From Rubricoccus marinus (GTDB lineage Bacteria; Bacteroidota; Rhodothermia; Rhodothermales; Rubricoccaceae): a stretch of DNA of 64,000 nt. The stretch's first letter is position 1, and every line of letters starts with the position of its first letter. Position numbers and translations under genes: made by a program. Below are positions 27,760 through 37,324 of this stretch, one piece after another. The DNA is taken from contig NZ_MQWB01000001.1 in the NCBI RefSeq assembly GCF_002257665.1, positions 3,483,119-3,547,118 on the forward strand. The letters are read 5' to 3'. The notes under the pieces were generated by a model that ran no database searches, had not been told where the DNA came from, and was given only the letters and a program-made list of their open reading frames with translations.

Positions 27760-27945
27760 GAGACAGGGCGCCAGAGGCGGTCGTGTGCGTGCCGTTCTCA
27801 CACGGCTCTGGCCGCACCTGTTCCGTGCCCGCCCATTTCCAGCCGTTAGCGGTCTAACCGTGCGACTCGTGGCCGCCGCTTGGGGGAACAGGCCTCTGGC
27901 GTCGCGTATGGCGCCTCCCGCGCGCGTGAGCGCCAGAGGCCGGCA

Positions 27946-29565
27946 TCAGCCGCCGAGGATGCGGCGGTAGCGCGCGTCATCAGCGAGGACTTCGAGGGCG
28001 CGGTCCAAGACCGGGTCGCCTTCGAGGAGCGTTTCGGCCAGGTTGGCTTGGTCGAGGTAGCGCGAGAGGATTTCCTGACGGAGGCGCGCGCGGAGGCGCG
28101 GCGCGTGGCGCTCGAAGTCGCGTCCCTTCTCGCGCTCCACGGCGCGGCGAAGCGCGGCGATCTCGCCAGAGGCGTCGTAGCCGGCGTCCTGAATGGCCTG
28201 CGCGAGCACGTCGGCTTCGCGCTCCGCCTCGGTCCGGTAGTCCAAGCCGTCACTCTCAGCGAAGCGGCGGAAATCGGCGAGGAGCCGGTCGTCGATGGCG
28301 AAGCCGCGGGGGAGCGTGGCGTTCTCGGCGCGGTAGCGGTTGGCGAAGCGGAGAAACGCCGCGCTGCGCACGAGCGCCTGCTCGAGGTCGCTTTCCTCTC
28401 CCAGCCCGACCGCCTCGTCCGGGTCCACGCCGCCGCCGGAGCGGACCGTGCGGCCCCTGGCGGTGGTGAACGTCTGGCGCGCGGCCTCGTCCACGCCAGA
28501 GGCCGTCTCGCCCTGGCGGTAGTCCACGGACTGGATGCTGCGGCCGGACGGCGTGTAGTACCGCGAGACCGTCACTTTGAGCGCGGTCCCGTAGGGCATC
28601 GGCCGCACGACCTGGACGAGCCCCTTGCCGAAGCTGGTCTCGCCCACGATCACCGCGCGGTCGTGGTCCTGCAGCGCGCCCGCCACGATCTCGCTCGCGC
28701 TCGCGCTCCGTCCGTCGATAAGGACCGCCAGCGGCAGGTCCGGCGCCAGAGGCTCGTCGCGCGTGGCGTAGCCGCGGACGGTCCCGGACGAGCGCCCTCG
28801 CGTGCTGACTACAGGAGTCTCGCGCGGCGTGAACAGCCCCACGATCTCGACGGACTGCTCCAAGAGCCCGCCGGGGTTGCCGCGGAGGTCGAGGACGAGG
28901 GCGTTCAACTCACCCCCCGCACGAAGGCTGTCGATCCCGGCGCGGACCTGCGCGGCGGACTCGTAGAGGAACTGTTCCAGCCGGATGTAGCCCACGCCAT
29001 CGGCGACGAAGGTGGCGGCGCTCACGTCGCGCTGGTCGGCCTCGGCGCGGACGAGCACAAAGCGGAGCGAGCCGCCTTCCCCCTCGCGCTCGGCCTCCAG
29101 TTCGAGCGCCGAGCCGGGCTCGCCGCGCAAGAGGTCGCGCGCGGCGGCGTCGTCCAGGCCGCTGGCATCGCGCCCGGCGAGGCGCACGATGCGGTCCCCC
29201 ACGCGCACGCCCTGCCGCTCGGCGGGGCCGTTTTCCTCCAGCCCGGTGACGACAAGCGCGCCGCCACGCTGCGCCACGGCCAAGCCGGCGCCGCCCACGT
29301 CGCCCGACTCGCGCAAGCGGCCCTCGCTCGTTACCGCCTCGTCGTAAAAGAACGTGTACGGGTCCAGCGACTCGATCATCGCGCTGATCCCGGTCCGCAT
29401 CAGCCGCTCAGCGTCCACCGGGTCCACGTACTCGCCCGCGAGGGTCTGGTACAGCTCGGCAAAGAGGCCGAAGTTCTTGCGGACGGCGAAGAGGTCCGTC
29501 TCCTGGGCCGCTGGCGCCAGAGGCCAGAGCACGAGGACGGCGAGAAGGAACGGGAAGCGGCGCAC
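27946..29565 (-). CDS. C-terminal processing peptidase, S41 family
   Basis: 539 residues. Signal peptide (1-20), N-terminal helical part, PDZ domain (about 85-175, GPAERQGVRVGDRIVRLAGR), and S41 catalytic domain (about 185-390). The catalytic dyad is S289 (GRSASASEIVAGAL) and K314 (GETSFGKGLVQ). The C-terminal ~130 residues are helical. It probably cleaves periplasmic proteins from their C-termini. It is 82 bp upstream of tatC's far end, on the same strand. Confidence 0.93.
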   Translation of the reverse strand: MRRFPFLLAVLVLWPLAPAAQETDLFAVRKNFGLFAELYQTLAGEYVDPVDAERLMRTGISAMIESLDPYTFFYDEAVTSEGRLRESGDVGGAGLAVAQRGGALVVTGLEENGPAERQGVRVGDRIVRLAGRDASGLDDAAARDLLRGEPGSALELEAEREGEGGSLRFVLVRAEADQRDVSAATFVADGVGYIRLEQFLYESAAQVRAGIDSLRAGGELNALVLDLRGNPGGLLEQSVEIVGLFTPRETPVVSTRGRSSGTVRGYATRDEPLAPDLPLAVLIDGRSASASEIVAGALQDHDRAVIVGETSFGKGLVQVVRPMPYGTALKVTVSRYYTPSGRSIQSVDYRQGETASGVDEAARQTFTTARGRTVRSGGGVDPDEAVGLGEESDLEQALVRSAAFLRFANRYRAENATLPRGFAIDDRLLADFRRFAESDGLDYRTEAEREADVLAQAIQDAGYDASGEIAALRRAVEREKGRDFERHAPRLRARLRQEILSRYLDQANLAETLLEGDPVLDRALEVLADDARYRRILGG

Positions 29566-29647
29566 GGGCGGCGGGGGCGTGGGGACGGCAAGATCGAACG
29601 CACCGCAGGCCGCGTTTCGTTCGGCCCGCCCAACCCCTTGCCAGAGG

Positions 29648-30586
29648 CTAGCCGGCGGCCTGCCGTTTTGCCTCGGCCGCAGCCTCCGCCCGTTCCGCTT
29701 TCAACCTCTGGCGCTCGACGCCGCCCGCGAGGAGGATGGCGAGTTCGTAGAGCCCGAGCAGAGGGATCGCGAGGAGGATCTGGCTAAACGGGTCCGGCGG
29801 CGTGAAGAGCGCTCCCAGCACGAGGATGACGACGAACGCGTACTTCCGCCCCGTCTTGAGCACGGCCGCGGTCACCAACCCGGCCTTCGCGAGGAACGTC
29901 ACCACGACGGGAAGCTCGAACAGCGCGCCGGCGCCGAACGTCCACGTGATGACCATCGAGAAGTACCGCGAGATGTCGAACTCGTTGGTGATGGACTCCG
30001 AGACGTTGAACTGCGCGAAGAACTGGAGCGCGACCGGCGTGATGATGAGGTAGCCGAACGAGGCGCCGAGCACGAAGAAGAACGTCGCGAAGGCCGCCGA
30101 GAAGCGCATGCCGTGGCGCTCCTTCGGGTACAGCGCCGGCTCCACGAACTTCCACACCTGGTAGAGCACGACGGGGCTTCCGAGGATGAGCCCGACGGCC
30201 AGGACGGTCCCGAAATAGGCGAAGAACTGCCCCGTGATGGTCCGGTTTTGCAGCTCCACGTTGACGGAGTCCAGCCGGAGGACCTCGTACATGAAGAAGC
30301 TCGCCCGCGTCGGCGCGAGCAAGATCGCGTCCAGGATCCAGTCCGCGAAGAACAGACAGCCGAGGACGCACACCAGAACAGCGCCGAGCGACTTGAAGAT
30401 GCGCCAGCGCAGCTCCTCCAGGTGGTCCAAGAACGGCATCTCGGCCGTCATCGTCGAGGGGTCCTTGCGCGCCGTGCCGGTGGGCAGGCCGATGACCGGC
30501 GCCAGAGGCGTGTTGGCGCCGTCGCTGCTGTTGGCCTCTTGCGTGAGGGCGCCAGAGGCGGAATCGGAAGCGGGCCGTTCGGCCAT
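29648..30586 (-). CDS. tatC: Sec-independent protein translocase subunit TatC
   Basis: About 312 residues, six membrane helices. Family signatures: MPFLDHLEELRWRIFKSL, LYQVWKFVEPALYPKERH and FVLGASFGYLIITPVALQFF. It moves folded twin-arginine proteins across the inner membrane. ATG at 30586 gives a 45-residue low-complexity N-terminal extension containing motif-encoded ASG; ATG at 30451 begins right at the conserved start and could be the true one. It follows the phosphoribosyltransferase by 4 bp. Confidence 0.94.
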   Translation of the reverse strand: MAERPASDSASGALTQEANSSDGANTPLAPVIGLPTGTARKDPSTMTAEMPFLDHLEELRWRIFKSLGAVLVCVLGCLFFADWILDAILLAPTRASFFMYEVLRLDSVNVELQNRTITGQFFAYFGTVLAVGLILGSPVVLYQVWKFVEPALYPKERHGMRFSAAFATFFFVLGASFGYLIITPVALQFFAQFNVSESITNEFDISRYFSMVITWTFGAGALFELPVVVTFLAKAGLVTAAVLKTGRKYAFVVILVLGALFTPPDPFSQILLAIPLLGLYELAILLAGGVERQRLKAERAEAAAEAKRQAAG

Positions 30587-30590
30587 CTGC

Positions 30591-31211
30591 TTAGGCGTGG
30601 TCGCCCGAGGTGTCGCCGCTGACGCCGGTCGCGCGGGCGCCTTCGCGGAGGTTGAGTTCGAGGAGGGATTCCACCCACAGGCCGTCGCCTTCCAGACGCG
30701 CGCGGCCACCGCTCCAGGTGAAGTTGAACAGCGTGACGACGCCCGCCACGCGGAAGCCGTCGGAACGTAGGAGCGAAACGGCGCGGGCCGCGCTGCGGCC
30801 GCTGTTGAGGATGTCGTCCATCAGCGCGATGGGCCGGTTCCGGTCCAGCGGGCCTTCCACCAAGCGGCGGCGGCCGTACGCCTTCCGCCTCTCGCGGATA
30901 AAGCCGCCCTTGAACGGGCGCTCTGGCGTGCCGTGCGTGAGGACGGAGCAGACGAGCGGGAACGCGCCGTAGCCGAAGCCAGCCACTTGCGTGATGCCTC
31001 TGGCGCGGAGCCGTTCGGCCAGCACACCACCGGCCTCTTCGAACACCTCGCCGTCGAGCATCGGCGTCCGGGTGTCCAGCAGCCAGCCGATGGGCTGGCC
31101 GCGGGGGTCCGTGATGGTCTCGTCTTCCCGGCGCACCAGCGCGCTTTTGTACAGCGTGTGGCCCAGGCGAGCGAGAGCGGATTCGGGAAGCGAGCTGGAG
31201 TCGCTGGGCAT
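30591..31211 (-). CDS. Phosphoribosyltransferase, orotate-PRT-like
   Basis: 206 residues. PRPP-binding motif IALMDDILNSGRSAARAVSLL, with an upstream GFGYGAFPLVCSVL loop and GGFIRERRKAYG matching the orotate phosphoribosyltransferase flexible loop. It probably attaches a base to PRPP; whether it is a true PyrE is uncertain. Just upstream of tatC, 4 bp apart, so co-transcribed. Confidence 0.82.
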   Translation of the reverse strand: MPSDSSSLPESALARLGHTLYKSALVRREDETITDPRGQPIGWLLDTRTPMLDGEVFEEAGGVLAERLRARGITQVAGFGYGAFPLVCSVLTHGTPERPFKGGFIRERRKAYGRRRLVEGPLDRNRPIALMDDILNSGRSAARAVSLLRSDGFRVAGVVTLFNFTWSGGRARLEGDGLWVESLLELNLREGARATGVSGDTSGDHA

Positions 31212-31514
31212 GGTCGGGGGAAGTCGGACGGCCAGGGCGGCGAAGTCGACCGGAGCGATGAGGCCGTTCCGGGAGCCGATGAACGGGGCCGCGCGGACGA
31301 AAGTACGCCACGGCTCCCGCCGAGGATTCAGGCAAGCGCCGTGCCCCTGGCGCCGCGGCGCCAGAGGCGGCCCGGATGGGAACGCGGGCGCGACGCCGCT
31401 AGCGGGTGGGTCGTTCGCGGTCTCACAACGCGCGTCGCCAGAGGCCGCACCCCGTGGCGTTCTCGGCCCCTCATGTCGGCTGGTTCTCCGGCGGGCAGGT
31501 CCTCCAGGACCGTA
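31212..31514. other. Spacer between glyA end and the phosphoribosyltransferase start
   Basis: 303 bp without a credible gene. A TACTTTCG box (31298-31305, minus strand) resembles a -7 element, but no TTG is correctly spaced. Two exact copies of the iterated 9-mer are present, and an 18-bp palindrome begins just inside glyA at 31523. Confidence 0.4.
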
Positions 31515-32843
31515 CTACGCCGCCTCTGGCGCCAGAGGCGCGAGGCCCAGGTCGGCGATGTCGTAGAGCGGGTGCTCGGCAGTCATGGCGTGGACCTCGC
31601 CGCGCACGGCCTCGGCTTCCGTCCCGCCAGAGGCGATCACGCGGTCGATGAGGTCCGCCACGCGGCGGAAGTCGTCGGCGTCGAAGCCGCGCGTGGTCAT
31701 CGCGGGGGCGCCGAGGCGGATGCCGCTGGTGACGAACGGGCTCTCGGGGTCGCCGGGGACCATGTTCTTGTTGACCGTGATGTCGGCCTCGCCTAGCCAA
31801 GCCTCGGCGTCCTTGCCGGTCACGCCCTTGGCACGGAGGTCGATCAGGCAGAGGTGGTTGTCCGTTCCGCCGCTCACGACGCCATAGCCGCGCTCCAACA
31901 GTGCCTCGGCCATGGCCTGCGCGTTCGCGATGGTCTGCTGCTGGTAGGCTGTGAACTCCGGCTTGAGCGCCTCGCCAAAGGCGACGGCCTTGGACGCGAT
32001 CACGTGCATCAGCGGCCCGCCGATCGTCCCTGGGAAAACGGCGCTGTCCAAGTCTTGGCCTGTGCTTTTCGCGTTCCCGTTGCGGAACGTGGCACCAGAG
32101 GGCGAGGGCGCGTCCTTGCCCACGAGGAGCATCCCGCCGCGCGGTCCGCGGAGCGTTTTGTGCGTCGTCGTGCTGACAACGTGCGCGTGCGGTAGCGGGT
32201 CGTTGAGCAGGCCAGCGGCGATGAGTCCGGCGGTGTGCGCCATGTCCACCCACAGAATCGCACCGACCTCGTCGGCGATCTCGCGCATGGCGGCGTAGTC
32301 GAAGTCGCGGCTGTACGCGCTCGCGCCAACGCTGAGCATCCGGGGCTGCACCTCCTTGGCCTTGGCGCGCACGTGGTCCATGTCGATGCGGCCCGCCAGA
32401 GGCCCGCTTTCCTCCACGCCGTAAAAGTGCGCCTCGTAGAGCTTGCCGGAGAAGTTGACCGGCGAGCCGTGCGTGAGGTGGCCGCCGTGCGCGAGGTCGA
32501 GCCCGAGGAGCTTGTCGCCCGGGTCCATGAACGCGAGGTAGATGGCCTGGTTGGCCGTCGCGCCGGAGTGCGGCTGCACGTTCACCCAGTCGGCGCCGAA
32601 GAGCTTCTTGGCGCGGTCTCGCGCGAGGTCTTCCACCACGTCCACCTCTTCACAGCCGCCGTAGTAGCGCTTGCCGGGCAAGCCCTCGGCGTACTTGTTG
32701 GTCAGCGGGCTGCCCAGCGCTTGGAGCACGGCGGGGCTGACGAAGTTCTCGGAGGCGATCAGTTCGAAGCCGTCGTTTTGCCGCTCCACCTCGCGGTGGA
32801 CGGACTGGAAGACCTCGGGATCCTGGCTCTGAAGCGCGTGCAT
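31515..32843 (-). CDS. glyA: Serine hydroxymethyltransferase
   Basis: 442 residues, slightly longer than usual. It interconverts serine and glycine and supplies methylene-tetrahydrofolate, the cofactor used by ThyA encoded at 41896. PLP lysine K229 in [37 protein letters not shown] and [13 protein letters not shown] are intact. The last residues (LAPLAPEAA) are encoded by an 18-bp palindrome that runs to the stop codon. Confidence 0.97.
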   Translation of the reverse strand: MHALQSQDPEVFQSVHREVERQNDGFELIASENFVSPAVLQALGSPLTNKYAEGLPGKRYYGGCEEVDVVEDLARDRAKKLFGADWVNVQPHSGATANQAIYLAFMDPGDKLLGLDLAHGGHLTHGSPVNFSGKLYEAHFYGVEESGPLAGRIDMDHVRAKAKEVQPRMLSVGASAYSRDFDYAAMREIADEVGAILWVDMAHTAGLIAAGLLNDPLPHAHVVSTTTHKTLRGPRGGMLLVGKDAPSPSGATFRNGNAKSTGQDLDSAVFPGTIGGPLMHVIASKAVAFGEALKPEFTAYQQQTIANAQAMAEALLERGYGVVSGGTDNHLCLIDLRAKGVTGKDAEAWLGEADITVNKNMVPGDPESPFVTSGIRLGAPAMTTRGFDADDFRRVADLIDRVIASGGTEAEAVRGEVHAMTAEHPLYDIADLGLAPLAPEAA

Positions 32844-33009
32844 GTCGGGGCGTGCTGTGGTGCCCCGAAGGTAGGCTGCGGAGCCTCTGGCGGTTCCGCC
32901 GTCGCGACCGTTTCACGCGAGGAGGGCTCGGCCCTCAACACGCCACAGAACGGGGCGGGCAGACCGACCGATTTGCGCGCGGAGCCCCAGTGGCCTCTGG
33001 CGCCAGAGG

Positions 33010-33408
33010 CTATCGCGCGATCTGGTCGCGGACGAGCGTCTGCAGGTCCTCCGGCTGCTTGATCGGCACGAACTGGCCCGCGATGCCGAGGAAGACCCAC
33101 TCGCCGCCCTCGCGGCGGCCATTGAGGTCCAGCTCATAGGTGCTCGCAATGCCGTAGTTCTCGCGCTCAAAGAGCCCGCTCGCCTCGCGCCCCGCCGCGC
33201 GTCCGGCCGCATCGCCAACGGCACGGCCCAGGCGTCCTGTCAGGAAGCCCACGGCGCCGCCCGCAGCTTCGCCCGCCTGTTCGCCCGCGTTGCCCGCAAC
33301 GGCACGGAGTTCGTCGGTGAGGAAAACGGCGAACTGGTCCTCGTTGGGGTTGAACCACCAGAGGACAAGAAGGAGCGTGCCAATCAGGATGGGGAGGACG
33401 ATTCGCAT
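33010..33408 (-). CDS. DUF4359-like small membrane-anchored protein
   Basis: 132 residues. One N-terminal membrane segment (MRIVLPILIGTLLLVLWW) then FNPNEDQFAVFLTDELRA, a Gly/Ala-rich linker, and a beta domain NYGIASTYELDLN ... WVFLGIAGQFVPIK. This pattern matches DUF4359 proteins. The function is unknown. The TAG stop is part of an exact palindrome. Confidence 0.7.
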   Translation of the reverse strand: MRIVLPILIGTLLLVLWWFNPNEDQFAVFLTDELRAVAGNAGEQAGEAAGGAVGFLTGRLGRAVGDAAGRAAGREASGLFERENYGIASTYELDLNGRREGGEWVFLGIAGQFVPIKQPEDLQTLVRDQIAR

Positions 33409-33530
33409 AGCGGTAGGCGGGTAAGGAGGCCCGGGTCGTAGATATCGGCCTCTGGCGCCAGAGGCTTAAACGCTTCGGAGAGGGAGAGATGAGGCTTCAT
33501 CTCTAATACGGAGCGCGCCTTTGCGTGAGA

Positions 33531-34208
33531 TCAGCTGTCCACACCCTGCGTCATCGCGTAGACGAGGAGGTTGACGCCCATCTGGAGCGCGCGCTCGCGG
33601 ACCTCGGGCGGGTCCGGGTGGACGCCCTCGGGCTCCCACCCGTCGGCGAGGTCGCTTTGGTAGGCGTAGAAGACGACGAGGCGCCCCTCGTGGAACAGAC
33701 CAAGGCCTTGCGCGGCCTCGCCGTCGTGCTCGTGGATCTTGGGCAGGCCGTCCGGGAAGCGGAAGTGCGCGGAGTAGATCGGGTGCGACGCCGCCAGAGG
33801 CGTCAGTTCCTGCTCGGGGAAGACCTTGGCGAGTTCGCGGCGCAGCGCCTCGTCCATGCCGTAGTCGTCGTTGACGTAGAGGAAGCCGCCGGACGTGAGG
33901 TAGCGCCGCAGGCGCCCGGCCTCTTCTTCGGAGATGGCGATGTTGCCGTGGCCGTTGAGGAACAGGAACGGGTGGAGAAACAGCCGGTCGCTCGTTAACT
34001 CGACGGTCGCGGGCTCAGGCGAAATGTCGAGCAGCGCGTGGCGCCTCGCGTACTCGATCAGCGTCGGCAGCGGGTCCCCGGAGTACCAGTCCCCGCCGCC
34101 GCCGTACTGGACGCGCGCGATGGAGATCGCGCCCTCGGACTGGGCGCGCGCCTGGGGCGCGAGCAAGGCGCCAGAGGCGAAGAGCACGACGAGGAAAGCG
34201 GATCGCAT
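33531..34208 (-). CDS. DUF4159 domain protein, secreted
   Basis: 225 residues. Signal peptide (1-22), then IARVQYGGGGDWYSGDPLPT, the hallmark DUF4159 start, and LFLNGHGNIAISEEEAGRLR with a GGFLYVNDDYG segment. The fold is a glutamine-amidotransferase-like domain common in Bacteroidota and related phyla. The role is unknown. It diverges from the DUF1028 gene with only 36 bp between start codons. Confidence 0.85.
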   Translation of the reverse strand: MRSAFLVVLFASGALLAPQARAQSEGAISIARVQYGGGGDWYSGDPLPTLIEYARRHALLDISPEPATVELTSDRLFLHPFLFLNGHGNIAISEEEAGRLRRYLTSGGFLYVNDDYGMDEALRRELAKVFPEQELTPLAASHPIYSAHFRFPDGLPKIHEHDGEAAQGLGLFHEGRLVVFYAYQSDLADGWEPEGVHPDPPEVRERALQMGVNLLVYAMTQGVDS

Positions 34209-34244
34209 GAGCGTAGAATACGGGACCGTGACTCCACCCCAACG

Positions 34245-35321
34245 ATGCGCTTCGCTCTTCTGGTCTGCCTCGCCGCCCTCGTCGTTTCGCCTCTGGCGGG
34301 ATGTGCCGACTCCGCGCCGCCAGAGGCGCCCGCCGTGTCTGCCTCTGGCGACTCGCTCGTGTCCACGTTCTCGATCGTGGCCGTGGACACGCTGACGGGC
34401 GAGATCGGCGTGGCGGTCCAATCGAAGTTTCCCAACGTGCGCTCGATCGTGCCGTGGGTGGAGGCGGGCGTGGGCGCCGTCGCCACGCAGAGCTTCGCGC
34501 GGCTGGACTACGGCCGCGAAGGCCTGGCACTGATGCGCAGCGGCGCACGCGCCGACGTAGCCATGCTCGTCCAACTCGGCGTAGACCCCGACCCCGAGAG
34601 CCGGCAGGTCGGCATGGTGGACGCCAGAGGCCGCGCGGCGACGTGGACCGGCGCCGGCGCGTTCGAGTGGCGTGGCGGCACCGCTGGCGGCGACGCTATT
34701 GAGTCCTTCACCAACCTCGCGCCAGAAGCCGGGACGATGATCGTCGGCGAGGGCTACGCGGCGCAGGGCAACATCTTGGTCAGCGAGGCGACCGTGCAGG
34801 CGATGGCCCGCACGTTCGAGGCCGCTGAGGGGCCTCTGGCGAAGCGGCTCATGGAGGCGCTCGTGGCCGGCGGCGCGGCGGGCGGCGACAAGCGCGGCGA
34901 GCAGAGCGCGGCGCTCGTGGTGCATCAGAAGGGCGCGGGCTACGACGGATCAGACACCATCGTGGACATCTCGGTCTACGACCACCCGACGCCTCTGGCG
35001 GAGCTGGAGCGGCTCTACGCGCTCAACGACCTGTACTTCACCGACTCGAAGCCGGAGAACATGACCGAGGTCACGCCTGCCATCGCACGCGAGATCCAGG
35101 AGATCTGGATCGCCAGAGGCTTCCAGTACGAAGGACCGGCGGATGGCGTGGTCGACGACGAGTTCCAGCGCATCCTGACGGACTATATGGGCTGGGAGAA
35201 CTACGACCTCCGCATCGATGAGGTGTCGGGCGTGGACCTCGCCGCTGGTGAGACGCTGTACATCGACCGCGAGGTGCTGGAGGACATCCGGGCGGTCTTC
35301 CGCGAGGGCCGCTACCGATAG
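34245..35321 (+). CDS. DUF1028 lipoprotein (Ntn-hydrolase-like)
   Basis: 358 residues. Lipobox LAGC at about 20. Mature part: STFSIVAVDTLTGEIGVAVQ, FPNVRSIVPWVEAGVGAVAT, and GNILVSEATVQAMARTFE are typical of DUF1028, which has an Ntn-hydrolase fold. C-terminal ~90 residues (EIQEIWIARGFQYEGPADGV) look like a small peptidoglycan-binding-type module. The TAG stop abuts CCTCTGGCG as part of an exact palindrome (35321-35338). Confidence 0.85.
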   Translation: MRFALLVCLAALVVSPLAGCADSAPPEAPAVSASGDSLVSTFSIVAVDTLTGEIGVAVQSKFPNVRSIVPWVEAGVGAVATQSFARLDYGREGLALMRSGARADVAMLVQLGVDPDPESRQVGMVDARGRAATWTGAGAFEWRGGTAGGDAIESFTNLAPEAGTMIVGEGYAAQGNILVSEATVQAMARTFEAAEGPLAKRLMEALVAGGAAGGDKRGEQSAALVVHQKGAGYDGSDTIVDISVYDHPTPLAELERLYALNDLYFTDSKPENMTEVTPAIAREIQEIWIARGFQYEGPADGVVDDEFQRILTDYMGWENYDLRIDEVSGVDLAAGETLYIDREVLEDIRAVFREGRYR

Positions 35322-35435
35322 CCTCTGGCGCCAGAGGCCGAGCACCCGGCGCCGTTGCCCGCACCCAGGCCCGGTGATACGTTGCCGCCCCGCCCCGCCG
35401 CTTCTGGCGGGCGCGGCTCACCCGCCAGAGGCCAC

Positions 35436-36341
35436 ATGCTCCAGCAGTTCGACGAGCGCAACCGCGACCTGATCGTCAACATCAACGGCGACCTCGTCCA
35501 CCGCGACAAGGCCGGCATCTCCCCCTTCGACTCCCTCGTGCAGGGCGGCGACGGCGTCTGGGAGGGCCTGCGCCTCTACGACGGCAAGATCTTCCGCTTG
35601 GAGGAGCATCTGCGGCGCCTGCACGATTCGGCGCGCATCATCGCCATCGAGGACATCCCGAGCCGCGACGCCATCGTGGAGGAGATCCGCCGCACGCTGG
35701 AGGCCAACAACATGACCGATGGCGTGCACATCCGGCTCACGCTCTCGCGCGGGACCAAAATCACGAGCGGCATGGACCCGCGCCTCAACCAGGCCGGCCC
35801 GACGCTCATCGTCCTCGCGGAGTTCAAAGCGCCCGTCTACGGCAAGACCGGACTGCGGCTCGCGACCTCGTCCGTGCGGCGCTTCCCGCCGGACTGCCTG
35901 GACCCGAAGATCCACTCCAACAACCTGCTCCAGAGCATCCTCGCCAAGATCGAAGCCAACGCCTCTGGCGCCGACTCGGCGCTGCTGCTGGACCGCGAGG
36001 GCTTTATCGCCGAGTGCAACGGCACGCACGTCTTTCTCGTCCGCGACGGCGCCGTGCTCACCAGCACGACCGACGCCTGCCCCGAGGGGATCACGCGCGA
36101 GACGGTCCTGGGCCTTTGCCGGGCGAATGGCATCCCGTATCACGTGGGGCGCTACTCGCTCGCCGAGGCCTACCGCGCCGACGAGATGTTCTGCACCGGC
36201 ACGATGGGCGAGCTCGCCGCCGTGACCACGCTCGACGGCCGCACGATTGGCAGCGGCAGCGTCGGCCCGATGACCCAGCGCCTGACCGAGCTGTTCATGG
36301 CCGAAGTCCAGGCCTCTGGCGTGCGTGTGGTGGAGGGATAG
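35436..36341 (+). CDS. Class IV PLP aminotransferase (BCAT / D-amino acid transaminase-like)
   Basis: 301 residues. PLP lysine K158 in CLDPKIHSNNLL, GDGVWEGLRLYDGKIFRLEE at the N-terminus, and CTGTMGELAAVTTLDGR at the C-terminal PLP phosphate site. It is more distant than the IlvE at 56273, so it may act on D-amino acids, aminodeoxychorismate or a specialised substrate. A TACGTTGC box lies about 64 bp upstream, in promoter position. Confidence 0.9.
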   Translation: MLQQFDERNRDLIVNINGDLVHRDKAGISPFDSLVQGGDGVWEGLRLYDGKIFRLEEHLRRLHDSARIIAIEDIPSRDAIVEEIRRTLEANNMTDGVHIRLTLSRGTKITSGMDPRLNQAGPTLIVLAEFKAPVYGKTGLRLATSSVRRFPPDCLDPKIHSNNLLQSILAKIEANASGADSALLLDREGFIAECNGTHVFLVRDGAVLTSTTDACPEGITRETVLGLCRANGIPYHVGRYSLAEAYRADEMFCTGTMGELAAVTTLDGRTIGSGSVGPMTQRLTELFMAEVQASGVRVVEG

Positions 36342-36392
36342 GGAGGGATTCGGGATGGAGGGATAGCAGCTAAGAGCTTCGCCTTTCGGCGC

Positions 36393-36430
36393 CCCACCTC
36401 TAGCCTCTGGCGCCAGAGGCTAGAGGTGGG
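36393..36430. repeat. 38-bp perfect palindrome centred on the iterated motif
   Basis: The half-site CCCACCTCTAGCCTCTGGC is followed at once by its exact complement. The 18-bp iterated palindrome forms the core and CTAG and CCCACCT extend it. Outside lie GGGAGGGATTCGGGATGG-type words (36341 on) facing ATCCCGCATCCCTCC (36450s), so the whole 148-bp spacer before plsC is a nested inverted repeat. Confidence 0.9.
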
Positions 36431-36489
36431 ACCCGCATCCCTCTTCCATCCCGCATCCCTCCGCGCCAGAGGCCGGGTAGCTTCTTGCG

Positions 36490-37260
36490 ATGTCGTTCTC
36501 TACCCCACCCCGCTCGCTCGCCTCGCGCCTGTGGTTCGCGTGGACCATGCTCGTCTACGTGCTCTTTACGCCCCCGTACTGGGTGCCGTGGATGCTCGCG
36601 ATGCGCCTGCGCCCGACGGCGCGGACGTTCTGGCGCTGGTTCCGCGGGTGGGACCACGTGGTGTTCACGCTCTGCGGCTTCCGCCTGCGGACCGTCCGCG
36701 AGGGCGCCTCTGGCGCCGAGGTCGGCCCGGCGGTCTACGTCGCCAACCACCAAGCGATGCTGGACATCCCGGCGCTGATCCTCGCGATGGACGCGCCGTT
36801 CGTGTTCGTCGCCAGAGGCAGCCTGCGCCGCGTGCCGCTCGTGGCCGGCATCTTGCGGCAGTCGCGGTGCGTGTTCCTGGACCGCACCGCCAGCGGCACG
36901 GAGCGGGCGCTGGACGAGTCCGCCGAGCGCCTGGGTGCGGGCGAGAGCGTGCTGTTCTTCCCCGAGGGCACGCGCAGCTTTGACGGCCGGCTCAAGAGCT
37001 TTTACCCCAGCGCCTTCCGCCTCGCGATCCGCGCAGGCGTTCCCATCGTGCCCGTCGCGCTTGGCGGCACGCACCAGCTGTTGGACGAGAAGGCGCGGAC
37101 CGCCCGGCCCGGCCTCGTCCACGTCCGCATCGGCGCGCCCCTCCACGCGTTGCCGGATGAGAACGCGGGCTCGCTGAGCGCCCGCGCGCACGCCGAGGTG
37201 GAGCGCCTGCTCGCGCTCGCCGCGCCAGAAGCCGTGCCTGCCGAAGCCTCTGGCGCTTAG
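36490..37260 (+). CDS. plsC: 1-acyl-sn-glycerol-3-phosphate acyltransferase (PlsC-like)
   Basis: 256 residues. An N-terminal membrane segment, then acyltransferase motifs I NHQAMLD (H-x4-D), III VLFFPEGTRSFDG and IV VPIVPVALGG. It adds the second acyl chain to lysophosphatidate at the inner membrane. The C-terminal tail APEAVPAEASGA is motif-encoded. Convergent with crtZ. Confidence 0.93.
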   Translation: MSFSTPPRSLASRLWFAWTMLVYVLFTPPYWVPWMLAMRLRPTARTFWRWFRGWDHVVFTLCGFRLRTVREGASGAEVGPAVYVANHQAMLDIPALILAMDAPFVFVARGSLRRVPLVAGILRQSRCVFLDRTASGTERALDESAERLGAGESVLFFPEGTRSFDGRLKSFYPSAFRLAIRAGVPIVPVALGGTHQLLDEKARTARPGLVHVRIGAPLHALPDENAGSLSARAHAEVERLLALAAPEAVPAEASGA

Positions 37261-37324
37261 CGCAACCTCTGGCGCCCGGGCCTGGTGCTACAGTGCGGGC
37301 GACGAGAACTCCTCGCGCGCGCGC

